Below, piece by piece: positions 1 to 6,795 of a stretch of 24,960 nucleotides of DNA. Source of the DNA: Chloroflexota bacterium. GTDB lineage: Bacteria; Chloroflexota; UBA6077; CF-72. The first letter of the stretch is position 1. Each line of letters opens with the position of its first letter. A program made the translations under genes and the position numbers. The stretch spans positions 1 to 24,960 of the forward strand of contig JAFAPL010001105.1 of the NCBI GenBank assembly GCA_019247135.1, in the 5' to 3' direction. Below the pieces are notes generated by a model that saw only the letters and a program-made list of their open reading frames with translations, made no database searches and was not told where the DNA came from.

Positions 1-363
1 AACCTGGGCCGTGTCGCGGCGGCTCAGGGTGATTTCGTCCGCGCAACCGCATCGCTCGAGGAGGGTCTGCGGTTGTCGCGGGACCGCGGTGACAGGCGGG
101 AGATCGTGGCAGGTGTGGAGGAGCTGGCGGTTCTCGCCTGCGCCCAGGAACAGCTGGAGCGCACGGCGCGTCTGTTCGGGGCGGCCGAGCTCATGCGTGA
201 GCTCATCTGCGCACGCCGTCCACCGGCTGACCAGGCGCGGTCTGATCAGTGCATAGCCGCGGCACGGGTGGGACTCGGCGAGGTCCCGTTCGCTGTCGCG
301 TGGGATGACGGGCGTTCGATGACGTGGGAACAGGCCGTCGCCGAGGCGTTGAACGCGCCGTAG
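1..363 (+). CDS. C-terminal part of a TPR-containing (LuxR/AfsR-type) regulator, cut by the window edge
   Basis: The frame is open from base 1 and ends at TAG 361-363, giving 120 residues. They read as helical tetratricopeptide-like repeats (for example NLGRVAAAQGDF and the ERTARLFGAAELMREL segment). They end in the typical tail of large bacterial predicted-ATPase/TPR regulators, where a FGAAE segment is followed by an alanine-rich region and a final short helix of the type WEQAVAEAL. In such proteins this end follows an NB-ARC-like ATPase and either a LuxR helix-turn-helix or a cyclase/winged-helix N-terminus. None of those parts is in the window, so the effector domain is unknown. The family resemblance is recalled, not searched. 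The ATG at 73 is internal to this frame and is not the true start. Confidence 0.7.
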   Translation, partial: NLGRVAAAQGDFVRATASLEEGLRLSRDRGDRREIVAGVEELAVLACAQEQLERTARLFGAAELMRELICARRPPADQARSDQCIAAARVGLGEVPFAVAWDDGRSMTWEQAVAEALNAP

Positions 364-410
364 ATCAGCAGGCTGCGCTGACTTGCCGACGCGGCGGACG
401 CGGCTATCAT

Positions 411-426
411 CGCTGCTCACGCAGCG
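411..426. repeat. Small inverted repeat between the TPR regulator and the membrane protein
   Basis: CGCTGC (411-416), loop TCAC, GCAGCG (421-426): a perfect 6-bp stem 48 bases after the regulator's stop codon. It could form a weak hairpin in the transcript. No T-run follows on either strand, so it is not called a terminator. Confidence 0.3.
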
Positions 427-523
427 GCACGATGCTCAGTGGCTGTGTAGTGGATCAGGCCGCGCTGCACGGTCTGCTTGGAAAAGTGCGCGATCTCGGC
501 TTGCCGTTGATCGCCGTTCGTCG

Positions 524-528
524 AAGGA
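524..528 (+). promoter_or_regulatory. Ribosome binding site deciding the start of the 230-residue membrane protein
   Basis: AAGGA lies 7 bases before ATG 536. An in-frame upstream start at 383 would add 51 Arg/Ser-rich residues that do not look like the membrane protein's N-terminus, so 536 is preferred. Confidence 0.6.
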
Positions 529-535
529 CAGAACA

Positions 536-1228
536 ATGAAGATCACCACCTCGAATCTGATCCGATTCTCCGGACTGGCACTCGTCCCCGCCGGGATCGT
601 CTTCGCTGGCATTCAGCCGATTCACCCGCCCGATGTCGTCGAGTCGGTCACCACTCAGCTATGGGCCGTCATCACCTCCCTGAAGTTCGTGATGAGCATC
701 CTCTTCGTAGTAGGCATTACGGGACTGTACGCGCGGCAGGCGGAAAAGGCCGGCTTGTTCGGACTGGTGGCTTTCCTGGTGCTAGCAACGTCCTGGACGC
801 TGCAGTCAGCGTTCGTCTTCACCGAAGCGTTCGTCCTGCCGCCGTTGGCGGCCACGGCGCCAGAGTTTGTGGATGGCGCCCTCGGGATCTCCTACGGGCA
901 CATGGGTAACGTCAACCTCGGTGCTCTGCCCACGATCTATTCGCTCGGCGTAGGCATCACCTACATGCTTGGCGGCCTGCTCTTTGGGATCGCGACGTTC
1001 CGTGCGGGCATCCTGCCGCGCGTCCCTGCTGGTTTGCTGGCTATCGCCGCCCTGCTGACGCCACTGGCGGGACTGCTGCCACACGCGGAACAGCGCTACG
1101 CGGCAGTGCCAGTCGCGTTGGCTCTGGCCTGGCTGGGGTATGCGCTCTGGTCCGAGCGGCGGGCCTCAGCGTCTCAGGTCGCATCTGCCCCAGCAAGCGC
1201 GCAACTCCGTCCGGCTGCTGCCAAGTAA
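536..1228 (+). CDS. Integral membrane protein with about six transmembrane helices, unknown function
   Basis: A 230-residue protein starting at ATG 536 behind a good AAGGA site. Six hydrophobic stretches are visible, roughly at residues 8-26, 42-64, 70-95, 130-155, 158-182 and 190-208. A short hydrophilic Ala/Ser-rich tail follows, which should lie on the cytoplasmic side if both ends are inside. There are no cofactor or catalytic motifs. The overall pattern, with short loops and a conserved-looking YGHMGN segment between helices 3 and 4, resembles small uncharacterised DUF4386-like membrane proteins, but I cannot assign a family with confidence. It stands alone: the upstream gene ends 172 bases earlier and the next gene is convergent. 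Function is not known. Confidence 0.75.
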   Translation: MKITTSNLIRFSGLALVPAGIVFAGIQPIHPPDVVESVTTQLWAVITSLKFVMSILFVVGITGLYARQAEKAGLFGLVAFLVLATSWTLQSAFVFTEAFVLPPLAATAPEFVDGALGISYGHMGNVNLGALPTIYSLGVGITYMLGGLLFGIATFRAGILPRVPAGLLAIAALLTPLAGLLPHAEQRYAAVPVALALAWLGYALWSERRASASQVASAPASAQLRPAAAK

Positions 1229-1338
1229 TCGGCGCAGCCGCACGAGTTGGAGAATGCGGACCCCCGGCGCCTTATGGCTGCGACTAGCGCATGTGGACGG
1301 TGTGTCGGGGGGACTGCGTCGGTCGGTCAGCAGCCCAG

Positions 1339-2313
1339 TTACGCGATGCGCTCCAGCTGGATTTGCGCCGCCCGGGCGCAGTGCTGCATCACCAGGAAGT
1401 AGCGCTGCACCATGTCGGCACCAACCTCGAATGGATGCGGCCCACTCCCGCGTCCCGGAATCATCCTGATCTTGTTTACGGCGTTGTCCTGTACGGAGTG
1501 GTTCGACAGGATCACCGTTGCATTCGTATCCGCTGCTCTGGCGGCGATGCGTTTTTGAGAGTCGATGTACGTCTGGAACTTCTGAATGCCAACTTCCGGC
1601 GTGGTGTAAGGAAAAGCGAATCCAGTGCCGCCGGAATACACAACATTGACGGGCCGGCCGTCATCGAAAACAGTGAACGTATATGAGAGCGTGCCGTCTG
1701 TGTGGCCGGGCGTCCGCCAGATGGTAACGGTGGTGTCGCCCAGCGTTAGCTGCTGGCCATCCTCCGCTTCAAGATCTCGCCTGGGAGCCATCGTCAAGTA
1801 GCGTTTCGGCAGCTGCTCGACGAGGTCCCAGTCCCGTCGGTCCATGACGATGCGGTGACCGCGATTCTGGAGCATCTCCGCACCGCCGATGTGATCGGCA
1901 TGCGCATGCGAGATGATCACGTACTTGATGTCGCCTGGGTCCAAGCCGAGCCTCTGCATCCCGCCAACGATGAGCTCCTCGGAGTTGTACGGGAAGATGG
2001 TGTCGATCACGATGAAACCCTGGCTCGTCTCGAGCGCCCAGGCTGAGTGGATCTTGCCACCCACGAAATACAGATTGTCGAAGACCTGAGCCGAATCTGC
2101 GTACCATTCGTCGCGAGCGGGCACCGCCTTGGGATCGCGCACGAACGCGGGAGGCTCGTTGGTCGGCTGGGCGGCTTTGTCTCGGAAGACCGCCATCAGG
2201 CCCAGGCCACTCAGCAGGCCGAGGTGTTCGAATCCGGCCGCATTCTTGGCCTGTCGCAGACCGTCCAGGACTTCCTCGTCCCAGTCTCTCAGGTCGCGTG
2301 TCTGCGTGTGCAT
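1339..2313 (-). CDS. Metallo-beta-lactamase-fold hydrolase, subclass B3-like
   Basis: A 324-residue soluble protein with the MBL-fold zinc ligands in order: HAHADH at residues 136-141, His204 in TPGHTDGT and His272 in the SNHS segment. The absence of a cysteine ligand and the H-x-H-x-D-H plus two later histidines match the B3-type pattern. The N-terminal 60 residues are not part of the fold, and no convincing signal peptide is seen. MBL-fold proteins of this type hydrolyse lactams, lactones, thioesters or phosphate esters; the substrate here cannot be read from sequence. ATG 2313 is chosen over GTG 2358 because a promoter-like pair (2337-2365) would place the transcript start near 2330, and because a GGTGG ribosome site precedes 2313. 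GC is lower than in genes to the right of about 5.9 kb. Confidence 0.85.
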   Translation of the reverse strand: MHTQTRDLRDWDEEVLDGLRQAKNAAGFEHLGLLSGLGLMAVFRDKAAQPTNEPPAFVRDPKAVPARDEWYADSAQVFDNLYFVGGKIHSAWALETSQGFIVIDTIFPYNSEELIVGGMQRLGLDPGDIKYVIISHAHADHIGGAEMLQNRGHRIVMDRRDWDLVEQLPKRYLTMAPRRDLEAEDGQQLTLGDTTVTIWRTPGHTDGTLSYTFTVFDDGRPVNVVYSGGTGFAFPYTTPEVGIQKFQTYIDSQKRIAARAADTNATVILSNHSVQDNAVNKIRMIPGRGSGPHPFEVGADMVQRYFLVMQHCARAAQIQLERIA

Positions 2314-2336
2314 TCGACCACCGTATCTCTTGTCCG

Positions 2337-2365
2337 AGCTTACGCGGTGGGGCAACACCGGTCAA
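2337..2365 (-). promoter_or_regulatory. Candidate sigma-70-type promoter of the MBL-fold hydrolase gene
   Basis: On the minus strand TTGACC (2365-2360), a 17-base spacer and TAAGCT (2342-2337) resemble the -35 and -10 boxes. The start codon at 2313 follows at a plausible short leader distance. The -35 match is strong and the -10 match moderate. Confidence 0.4.
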
Positions 2366-2422
2366 ATTCTCGTTCACGTCCGTAAACGACGTACGCGGCA
2401 CACAGGCTGCTTCATACGGGTG

Positions 2423-2938
2423 ATGACCAGCCCAGAAGTCACCAACACCGAGAGTTTGCGGAAGCTCCGCGAGTTGACCAGCGGCATCCACACGGTCATG
2501 CTGACCACTGTCGACCAGGACGGGACGTTGCGCAGTCGACCGATGGGCACGCAGGAGCTCGACCCCGACGGCTGCCTGTGGTTCTTTACCGAGACAGCCG
2601 CCGACAAGGTTGCCGATGTTCAACAGGAGCAGCAGGTCAACGTGGCGTATAGCCACCCTTCCGATCGCTGGATCTCCGTTTCGGGTACGGCAACCCTGGT
2701 GCACGACGCAGCCAAGCAGCGAGCGCTCTGGAACCCATTCGTACAAGCCTGGTTCCCAGGTGGTCCGGACGATCCGTCCGTGGCGTTGCTGCGCGTCCAG
2801 GTGACGGGAGCGGAGTACTGGGAGGCCCCAGGCGGCAAGGTGGTGCAGTTGTTCAAGATCGTTCGGTCGGCGATTACGCACCAACCGCCGACCGACATTG
2901 GAAAGAGCGAGAGGCTGAGGGTGCAGGGCTCCGGCTAG
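2423..2938 (+). CDS. Pyridoxamine 5'-phosphate oxidase-like flavin-binding general stress protein
   Basis: A 171-residue protein of the split-barrel FMN-binding fold, general stress protein 26-like group. Signs are the N-terminal helix followed by the strand motif TVMLTTVDQDGTLRSRPM, then WFFTE, the VNVAYSHPSDRWISVSGTA segment (typical barrel strands), and a C-terminal VTGAEYWEAPGG segment also seen in family members. These proteins bind FMN or a related cofactor; many are linked to stress responses, but the physiological reaction is usually unknown. ATG 2423 is chosen because the 98 residues readable upstream in the same frame are Arg/Ser-rich and overlap the divergent gene. A GTG directly before it (2420) is an equally possible start. 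It is divergent from the MBL hydrolase, and its stop codon abuts the stop of the next gene. Confidence 0.85.
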   Translation: MTSPEVTNTESLRKLRELTSGIHTVMLTTVDQDGTLRSRPMGTQELDPDGCLWFFTETAADKVADVQQEQQVNVAYSHPSDRWISVSGTATLVHDAAKQRALWNPFVQAWFPGGPDDPSVALLRVQVTGAEYWEAPGGKVVQLFKIVRSAITHQPPTDIGKSERLRVQGSG

Positions 2939-3508
2939 TCAGGATGCGGCGCGCTTGTCTGCTTTGTAGGATTCCTTTGCACCCTCCACAATCGTCTTGA
3001 TGTTCTCGCGATCGCGGATCAAGGCATCTATCGTGGACTTGAGTTCTCCGACGTCGATGTCTCCGCTCGTGCGCTTGTTGAGCACGGCGGCCAATGCCTT
3101 CATGTACACGATACCTGCAGCGACTGTTACGCCGTAAATCGTTGCACCCTGGATAGCAATACCGGCGGCCGTGCCAATGCCTGGAAATAGCTTGACGGCC
3201 GTGCCAACGATCAGGCTGGCGCCGAAGTAACTCGCCAGGTTGGTCGCGAGTCCGGTGGCGATGCTCTTGACCAGGTGCTCGGAAAATGGCAGGTCGATCG
3301 CCTTGTTGATTCGGATATACATTGTCCAGACGTTTGCTCCAGCGGCGGCGATGTCCGCCGCCGGTATTGGAACAAGCGCCGCGCCGACGGCCAGACCGGC
3401 GTGCAGCTTGACAATTCCCTTCAGCTCGCCCGGGAGATTCTCGTCCGCGGTACGATTGACTGCTCTGGTCAAGCTAATGGCTGCTTCAAAGATATTTTCG
3501 TCAATCAT
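2939..3508 (-). CDS. DUF697-like membrane protein, last gene of a three-gene operon
   Basis: A 189-residue protein with a helical N-terminus (1-33) and two or three hydrophobic helices. The first, about 35-66, carries LVPIPAADIAAAGANVWTMY. The second block, 88-140, carries LFPGIGTAAG followed by a glycine-rich TIYGVTVAAG helix. A charged C-terminal helix (150-189) follows. The proline-containing first helix ending in M-Y-x-R and the later FPGIG motif are what I associate with DUF697, the membrane part usually joined to Era/dynamin-like GTPases (YcjF-type). No GTPase domain is present in it or its neighbours. ATG 3508 is chosen over TTG 3523 because a GAGGGG ribosome site sits 7 bases before it. 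That site overlaps the stop of the upstream gene, which suggests coupled translation. Confidence 0.65.
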   Translation of the reverse strand: MIDENIFEAAISLTRAVNRTADENLPGELKGIVKLHAGLAVGAALVPIPAADIAAAGANVWTMYIRINKAIDLPFSEHLVKSIATGLATNLASYFGASLIVGTAVKLFPGIGTAAGIAIQGATIYGVTVAAGIVYMKALAAVLNKRTSGDIDVGELKSTIDALIRDRENIKTIVEGAKESYKADKRAAS

Positions 3509-3515
3509 CGATCTG

Positions 3516-3521
3516 CCCCTC
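3516..3521 (-). promoter_or_regulatory. Ribosome binding site overlapping the stop of the upstream gene
   Basis: GAGGGG (3521 to 3516 on the minus strand) shares bases with TGA 3522-3520 of the coiled-coil gene and lies 7 bases before ATG 3508. It decides the start of the DUF697-like gene and suggests translational coupling. Confidence 0.6.
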
Positions 3522-4395
3522 AATGTACGTGTAAGGCCAGCAAGGCCAGGACCGCCAGGCCGCCCCCAGCAGCCAAGGTGACGATGCGCAGCTTCAGACC
3601 GCTCAAACCGGACGTCACATCCGCTCGCAATTCGTTGACCTGGCGCTGCAAAGACGGATGTGCGTCGCGCTCAGCGCGCACCTCGGAAAGTAGCTCGCGC
3701 ACCCCGGCTTCGGTTTGCGAAGCCAGGTCATCCAGGCGCGCGTTCGCCTCCACCTGCCATGTCTGGATGACCTGTTCCGTTCGTTGTCTACCCTGCTCGA
3801 GCGTCGATTGGAGCGCAACTCGGATGGAGTTGTCCCGCTGCTCGATCTCAGACAGCAGCGTGCTCGCCCGATGCTCAAAGTCCATCAGATTGTGGTCCAG
3901 TTGGCGCACGCGGGCGTCCAGGTCCGCCTGGAGGGATGTGACCTTGCGCTGGACCTCGTCTACCGCGCCCAGTCTCGTCTTCGCGTCGTTGCGGATGTCC
4001 TCGAGACAGCGGTCCGACTGCACCTGAAACGCTGTCACCGAATCGTCGAACGACAACGCGACCTCTTTGAGTGCCATCCCAAGAGCGAACACTTCGGCTC
4101 GCGTTGCTGCCACGCTAGCAGCTTCGTCCATGACTGCCATCAATTCTTTCTCCATCACTTGCATATGGCGTTCGGCTTCGGCTCGCAGCAGGGCAGTCGT
4201 CGCGCCAGCGTCGAGAACTTCTCCAAGCTCTGCATCGGAGAGGGCGGACGCCACTTCGAATCGCTTCAAACCGGTGTAGTGCGAAATTGCCGGAGTACTG
4301 CAGAGCGCCTCCAGCTCTTTGATCCGCTCCTCTAGTTGGTGTTTCTTATGGACGCCTCGCCCGAGGCGAATCGCGGCGCCAAGTCCCGGAATCAC
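3520..4395 (-). CDS. Long coiled-coil protein with C-terminal membrane anchor
   Basis: A 291-residue protein. After a short N-terminal helix (MIPGLGAAIRLGRG) comes a long run of charged heptad-like helices, about residues 18-265, rich in Glu, Arg, Gln, Ala and Leu with very few prolines or glycines. It ends in one hydrophobic segment at 269-289 followed by HVH, a tail-anchor arrangement. No catalytic motif is visible; the helical part resembles generic apolipoprotein-like or chemoreceptor-like coiled coils, so similarity alone should not be over-read. GTG 4395 is chosen because GGGGGA lies 5 bases before it. It is 18 bases downstream of the 251-residue membrane protein and its stop lies 11 bases before the DUF697-like gene. 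This points to one operon whose products may assemble at the membrane. Confidence 0.75.
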   Translation of the reverse strand: MIPGLGAAIRLGRGVHKKHQLEERIKELEALCSTPAISHYTGLKRFEVASALSDAELGEVLDAGATTALLRAEAERHMQVMEKELMAVMDEAASVAATRAEVFALGMALKEVALSFDDSVTAFQVQSDRCLEDIRNDAKTRLGAVDEVQRKVTSLQADLDARVRQLDHNLMDFEHRASTLLSEIEQRDNSIRVALQSTLEQGRQRTEQVIQTWQVEANARLDDLASQTEAGVRELLSEVRAERDAHPSLQRQVNELRADVTSGLSGLKLRIVTLAAGGGLAVLALLALHVH

Positions 4396-4400
4396 GATAA

Positions 4401-4406
4401 TCCCCC
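4401..4406 (-). promoter_or_regulatory. Ribosome binding site of the coiled-coil gene
   Basis: GGGGGA (4406 to 4401 on the minus strand) precedes GTG 4395 by 5 bases, inside the 18-base gap after the upstream gene. It supports the GTG start. Confidence 0.55.
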
Positions 4407-4413
4407 ATCCAAG

Positions 4414-5169
4414 CTACAGGGCGCCGGCGACGCTCAACTGTTTCACTACAGCTGGCACGAGCGGCAATTGCCGTTGCAGCGCCCGCGGCAAACCACCTGA
4501 CGCTAGCTGTACGTGCAGCGCCTGCACGGGCTGGCTGGTTGCCTGGAGCTCCTTCAGCCGCTTCTCTGGACCGGAAGTCATCCATTTCGTCACACCCCAG
4601 GCAGCTGCCGTGGCAACCAGGCTCAATCCGCCAGTTACCAGGGCTTCGCCGACGTGCGCGGTCAACGCGGCGAACTCCGCGCCGTAGCCCATGGCTTCCG
4701 CGAGCGTGTGGAGCTCGGCCGAGTGCGTGACCAGGAACTCGCCGAGTTCGAATGCACCTTGCGCGGTCGTGATTGTGAGGTGCGCCGTTTCGCCCCAGCC
4801 CAGCGTCTCACCGACCGCGTACGCCAACTGGAGAGTTTCCCAATTGTGCACGATGAAACTCAGTGTCGGCATGGCAGGGCCGAACGAATAAATGCGCCAT
4901 GCGCAGGTGACCGCGCCGAGGGTGAGCCCGACCAGAGCTGGCGTTCGCAGTAAATCGCTGGACCCGAGCTTGAGGTGCCAGTCACCAGTTCGCCTGGGGT
5001 CGCTCGCGCGTGCGACGCGCTCCACCTCGGTGATCTGGTCAGCCGAGAAGCCGAGCGTGCGCAAGGCCACGTCGCAGGTCGCGTTTGGCCGAGGCCGAGT
5101 GGACCGCCTCGCGGCCAGGTCCGTGCAACCGAGACGGGACAGATAGGAGTGGGTTCGCTTGTTCAGCAT
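4414..5169 (-). CDS. Membrane-associated protein of unknown family, first gene of the three-gene operon
   Basis: A 251-residue protein starting at ATG 5169. The first 60 residues are hydrophilic and Arg-rich with three cysteines nearby (Cys15, Cys32, Cys89). Hydrophobic segments lie at about 76-92 and 175-197, with a helical, Gly/Ala/Glu-rich stretch between them (115-172) that is amphipathic rather than clearly transmembrane. The C-terminus is a Gln/Leu-rich amphipathic helix. I recognise no domain. Its place at the head of an operon with a tail-anchored coiled-coil protein and a DUF697-like protein suggests a membrane complex, but this rests on gene order alone. Base composition is lower in GC than the genes after 5.9 kb. 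Confidence 0.65.
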   Translation of the reverse strand: MLNKRTHSYLSRLGCTDLAARRSTRPRPNATCDVALRTLGFSADQITEVERVARASDPRRTGDWHLKLGSSDLLRTPALVGLTLGAVTCAWRIYSFGPAMPTLSFIVHNWETLQLAYAVGETLGWGETAHLTITTAQGAFELGEFLVTHSAELHTLAEAMGYGAEFAALTAHVGEALVTGGLSLVATAAAWGVTKWMTSGPEKRLKELQATSQPVQALHVQLASGGLPRALQRQLPLVPAVVKQLSVAGAL

Positions 5170-5286
5170 GCGTACTCGTCCCCACGCGAATACAACGCTG
5201 GCGAATCAGTTTTTCGCGGGTAAGCTACTTTTTGACGGGCAGCGGCACACGGCGCATCGCGACTGGTGCTTCCGGTCTTCAGAACT

Positions 5287-5317
5287 CACCGACCGCTTTG
5301 CCTCAAAGCGGTCGGTG
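5287..5317. terminator. Strong hairpin downstream of the collagen-like gene, possible terminator
   Basis: A perfect 13-bp inverted repeat (5287-5299 with 5305-5317) around a 5-base loop. It lies 18 bases past the stop of the minus-strand collagen-like gene and upstream of the minus-strand operon starting at 5169. On the minus strand it is not followed by a T-run, so it would be an atypical terminator or a transcript-stabilising hairpin. Confidence 0.5.
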
Positions 5318-5323
5318 CATGCT

Positions 5324-5345
5324 GCACGGCCGGATCAGGCCGTGC
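5324..5345. repeat. Second hairpin spanning the stop codon of the collagen-like gene
   Basis: GCACGGCC (5324-5331), 6-base loop, GGCCGTGC (5338-5345): a perfect 8-bp stem whose loop holds the stop codon at 5335-5337. With the adjacent 13-bp hairpin it makes two stacked stems at the gene's 3' end. Confidence 0.45.
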
Positions 5346-5907
5346 GCGCACATTGCAGATACAGCGTGAGGGTCGTCGCGCTGGGTACGGTGAAGGCCAG
5401 CCGCCACACCGTCGGGTCCCCGTCGCGTGGGTGGCTCTCGGTCACCGTCGAGCCACTCGGCAGGGTGTAGCCGCCGCTGATCGCGGTCTTACCAGCCGGG
5501 CAGGCCGCTTCGAAGATGAACGCCCCAGCCCCACTGATCGGCTGCTGAACGGGGATAGTCTGATACTCGCTCAGGCCAGGCAGTCCCTGTGGACCCGCTT
5601 CGCCGCGATCGCCTTTGTCGCCCTTGTCGCCCTTAGGACCGGGCACTCCAGCCTGGTTCCAGGGCAACGCCGTCTCGTTGCGATCGCAGACCTGGTCGGC
5701 CGCGATGACGCGGAGCTTCCCGTTCGTGTCCTGGTAGCAGCCGTGGATCACGCCATCCGGACCAGGAATGACGCCAGCGGCGTGGGCTCCGCCGACGAGC
5801 AGGCTCGCTCCGAGAAGGCCTGCCGCCAGGCTGCGTCCGAGGCGAGTGCGCCAGATCTGCGCAAGGAAATGCGTCTGGTTCGTGGAGCTGTGCAGTGAGT
5901 TGTTCAT
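5335..5907 (-). CDS. Secreted or membrane-anchored collagen-like protein
   Basis: A 190-residue protein. Residues 24-44 form a signal peptide or anchor (hydrophobic core ending near GGAHA). A segment common to bacterial collagen-like proteins follows (VIPGPDGVIHGCYQ). Nine unbroken Gly-X-Y triplets then run from residue 87 to 113, rich in GDK and GDR, the stabilising type found in bacterial collagens. The last 75 residues, with a paired-cysteine look (Cys136 region and the final Cys), probably fold into a beta-rich head domain. The Gly-X-Y stretch is short for a structural collagen, so it may serve mainly as a trimerisation stalk. ATG 5907 has GGGGAG just upstream at tight spacing. It stands alone between the operon ending at 5169 and the divergent glycosyltransferase cluster. 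Confidence 0.8.
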   Translation of the reverse strand: MNNSLHSSTNQTHFLAQIWRTRLGRSLAAGLLGASLLVGGAHAAGVIPGPDGVIHGCYQDTNGKLRVIAADQVCDRNETALPWNQAGVPGPKGDKGDKGDRGEAGPQGLPGLSEYQTIPVQQPISGAGAFIFEAACPAGKTAISGGYTLPSGSTVTESHPRDGDPTVWRLAFTVPSATTLTLYLQCARTA

Positions 5908-6022
5908 GACTCCCCGAGACTAGGATCCAAAAATCGTCGAGAGGAGGGGGCTAACCCCTGTGTGCTCGAGGACACCCCGAGCCGCGACCGAACCGTTCCG
6001 CCTTCAGCGGCGTATCCCTGCT

Positions 6023-6790
6023 ATGCACGCGCCTCTCTTGCCTGGACCACTGCCACCTGCCGGACGCACGCTCGTCGTACTGCCCACCTACAACGAGCGC
6101 GAAAACCTGCCGCGGCTCGTCCCCCAGCTGCTCGCGGTCGACTCCGGCCTGGACATCCTGGTCGTCGACGACGGCTCACCTGACGGTACTGGCGATATCG
6201 CCGATGGGCTCGCCCTGGCCGACCAGCGCATTCGAGTGCTGCACCGGCCGTGCAAGCAGGGGTTAGGCACCGCCTACCTGGCAGGCTTCCGTGACGCGCT
6301 GGCAAACGGCTACGTCCGGGTGGTGGAGATGGACGCTGACTTCTCACACCGACCCGCCGACCTGCCTCGCCTGCTGCAAGCAACAGCGGGGCTCGCGGGC
6401 GCCCACGTGGCGATCGGCTCGCGCCTGGTGCCCGGTGGCGCGGTCGTCGGTTGGTCCGCTCTGCGCCACACAGTCAGCCAGGGCGGCAGTCTCATCGCCC
6501 GCGTGCTGCTCGGTTTACCCATTCGCGACTGCACCAGCGGCTTCAAGTGCTTCCGCCGCGAAGCGCTCGAGAAGCTCGACCTGGGGCGCGTGCGCTCGAC
6601 TGGCTTCGCCTTTCAGGTCGAGCTGAACCATGCATCCGCACGAGCCGGCCTGCGGCTGGTGGAAGTGCCGATCACGTTTCGCGATCGAGTGCGCGGCACA
6701 TCCAAGATGTCATGGCACATCGTGGCGGAAGCGCTCTGGATCGTCCTCGTGCTGGTGTTCGGCCAGCGGCTCGGGCGAGTGTCATCGTAG
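6023..6790 (+). CDS. Polyprenol-phosphate-mannose synthase-like GT2 glycosyltransferase
   Basis: A 255-residue GT-A fold enzyme. Motifs in order: VVLPTYNERENL (19-29), VVDDGSPDGTGDIAD (47-61), the metal-binding MDADFSH (103-109), IGSRLVPGG (131-139), DCTSGFKCFRREAL (169-182) and RVRGTSKMS (222-230). This is the full signature of the DPM1/Ppm1 group, which moves mannose (or glucose) from a nucleotide sugar to polyprenyl phosphate at the inner face of the membrane. There is no GtrA-like or long membrane C-terminus; only a hydrophobic stretch at 236-247. ATG 6023 is used because the motifs begin soon after it. GTG 5960, behind an AGGAGG sequence, is an alternative adding 21 residues that look unlike the family. 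The next gene begins 5 bases after its stop. Its product could feed the GT-C half of the third gene. Confidence 0.85.
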   Translation: MHAPLLPGPLPPAGRTLVVLPTYNERENLPRLVPQLLAVDSGLDILVVDDGSPDGTGDIADGLALADQRIRVLHRPCKQGLGTAYLAGFRDALANGYVRVVEMDADFSHRPADLPRLLQATAGLAGAHVAIGSRLVPGGAVVGWSALRHTVSQGGSLIARVLLGLPIRDCTSGFKCFRREALEKLDLGRVRSTGFAFQVELNHASARAGLRLVEVPITFRDRVRGTSKMSWHIVAEALWIVLVLVFGQRLGRVSS

Positions 6791-6795
6791 CCCAC

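Noticed and set aside
411..426. Hairpin considered as terminator of the left-edge regulator gene
   Set aside because: Only a 6-bp stem and no T-run on either strand; kept as a low-confidence repeat only.
1769..2884. Minus-strand open frame of 371 codons overlapping the MBL hydrolase and the stress-protein gene
   Set aside because: It runs out of frame through the MBL gene and opposite the PPOX-like gene, both well supported; the product is Arg/Pro-rich with no motif.
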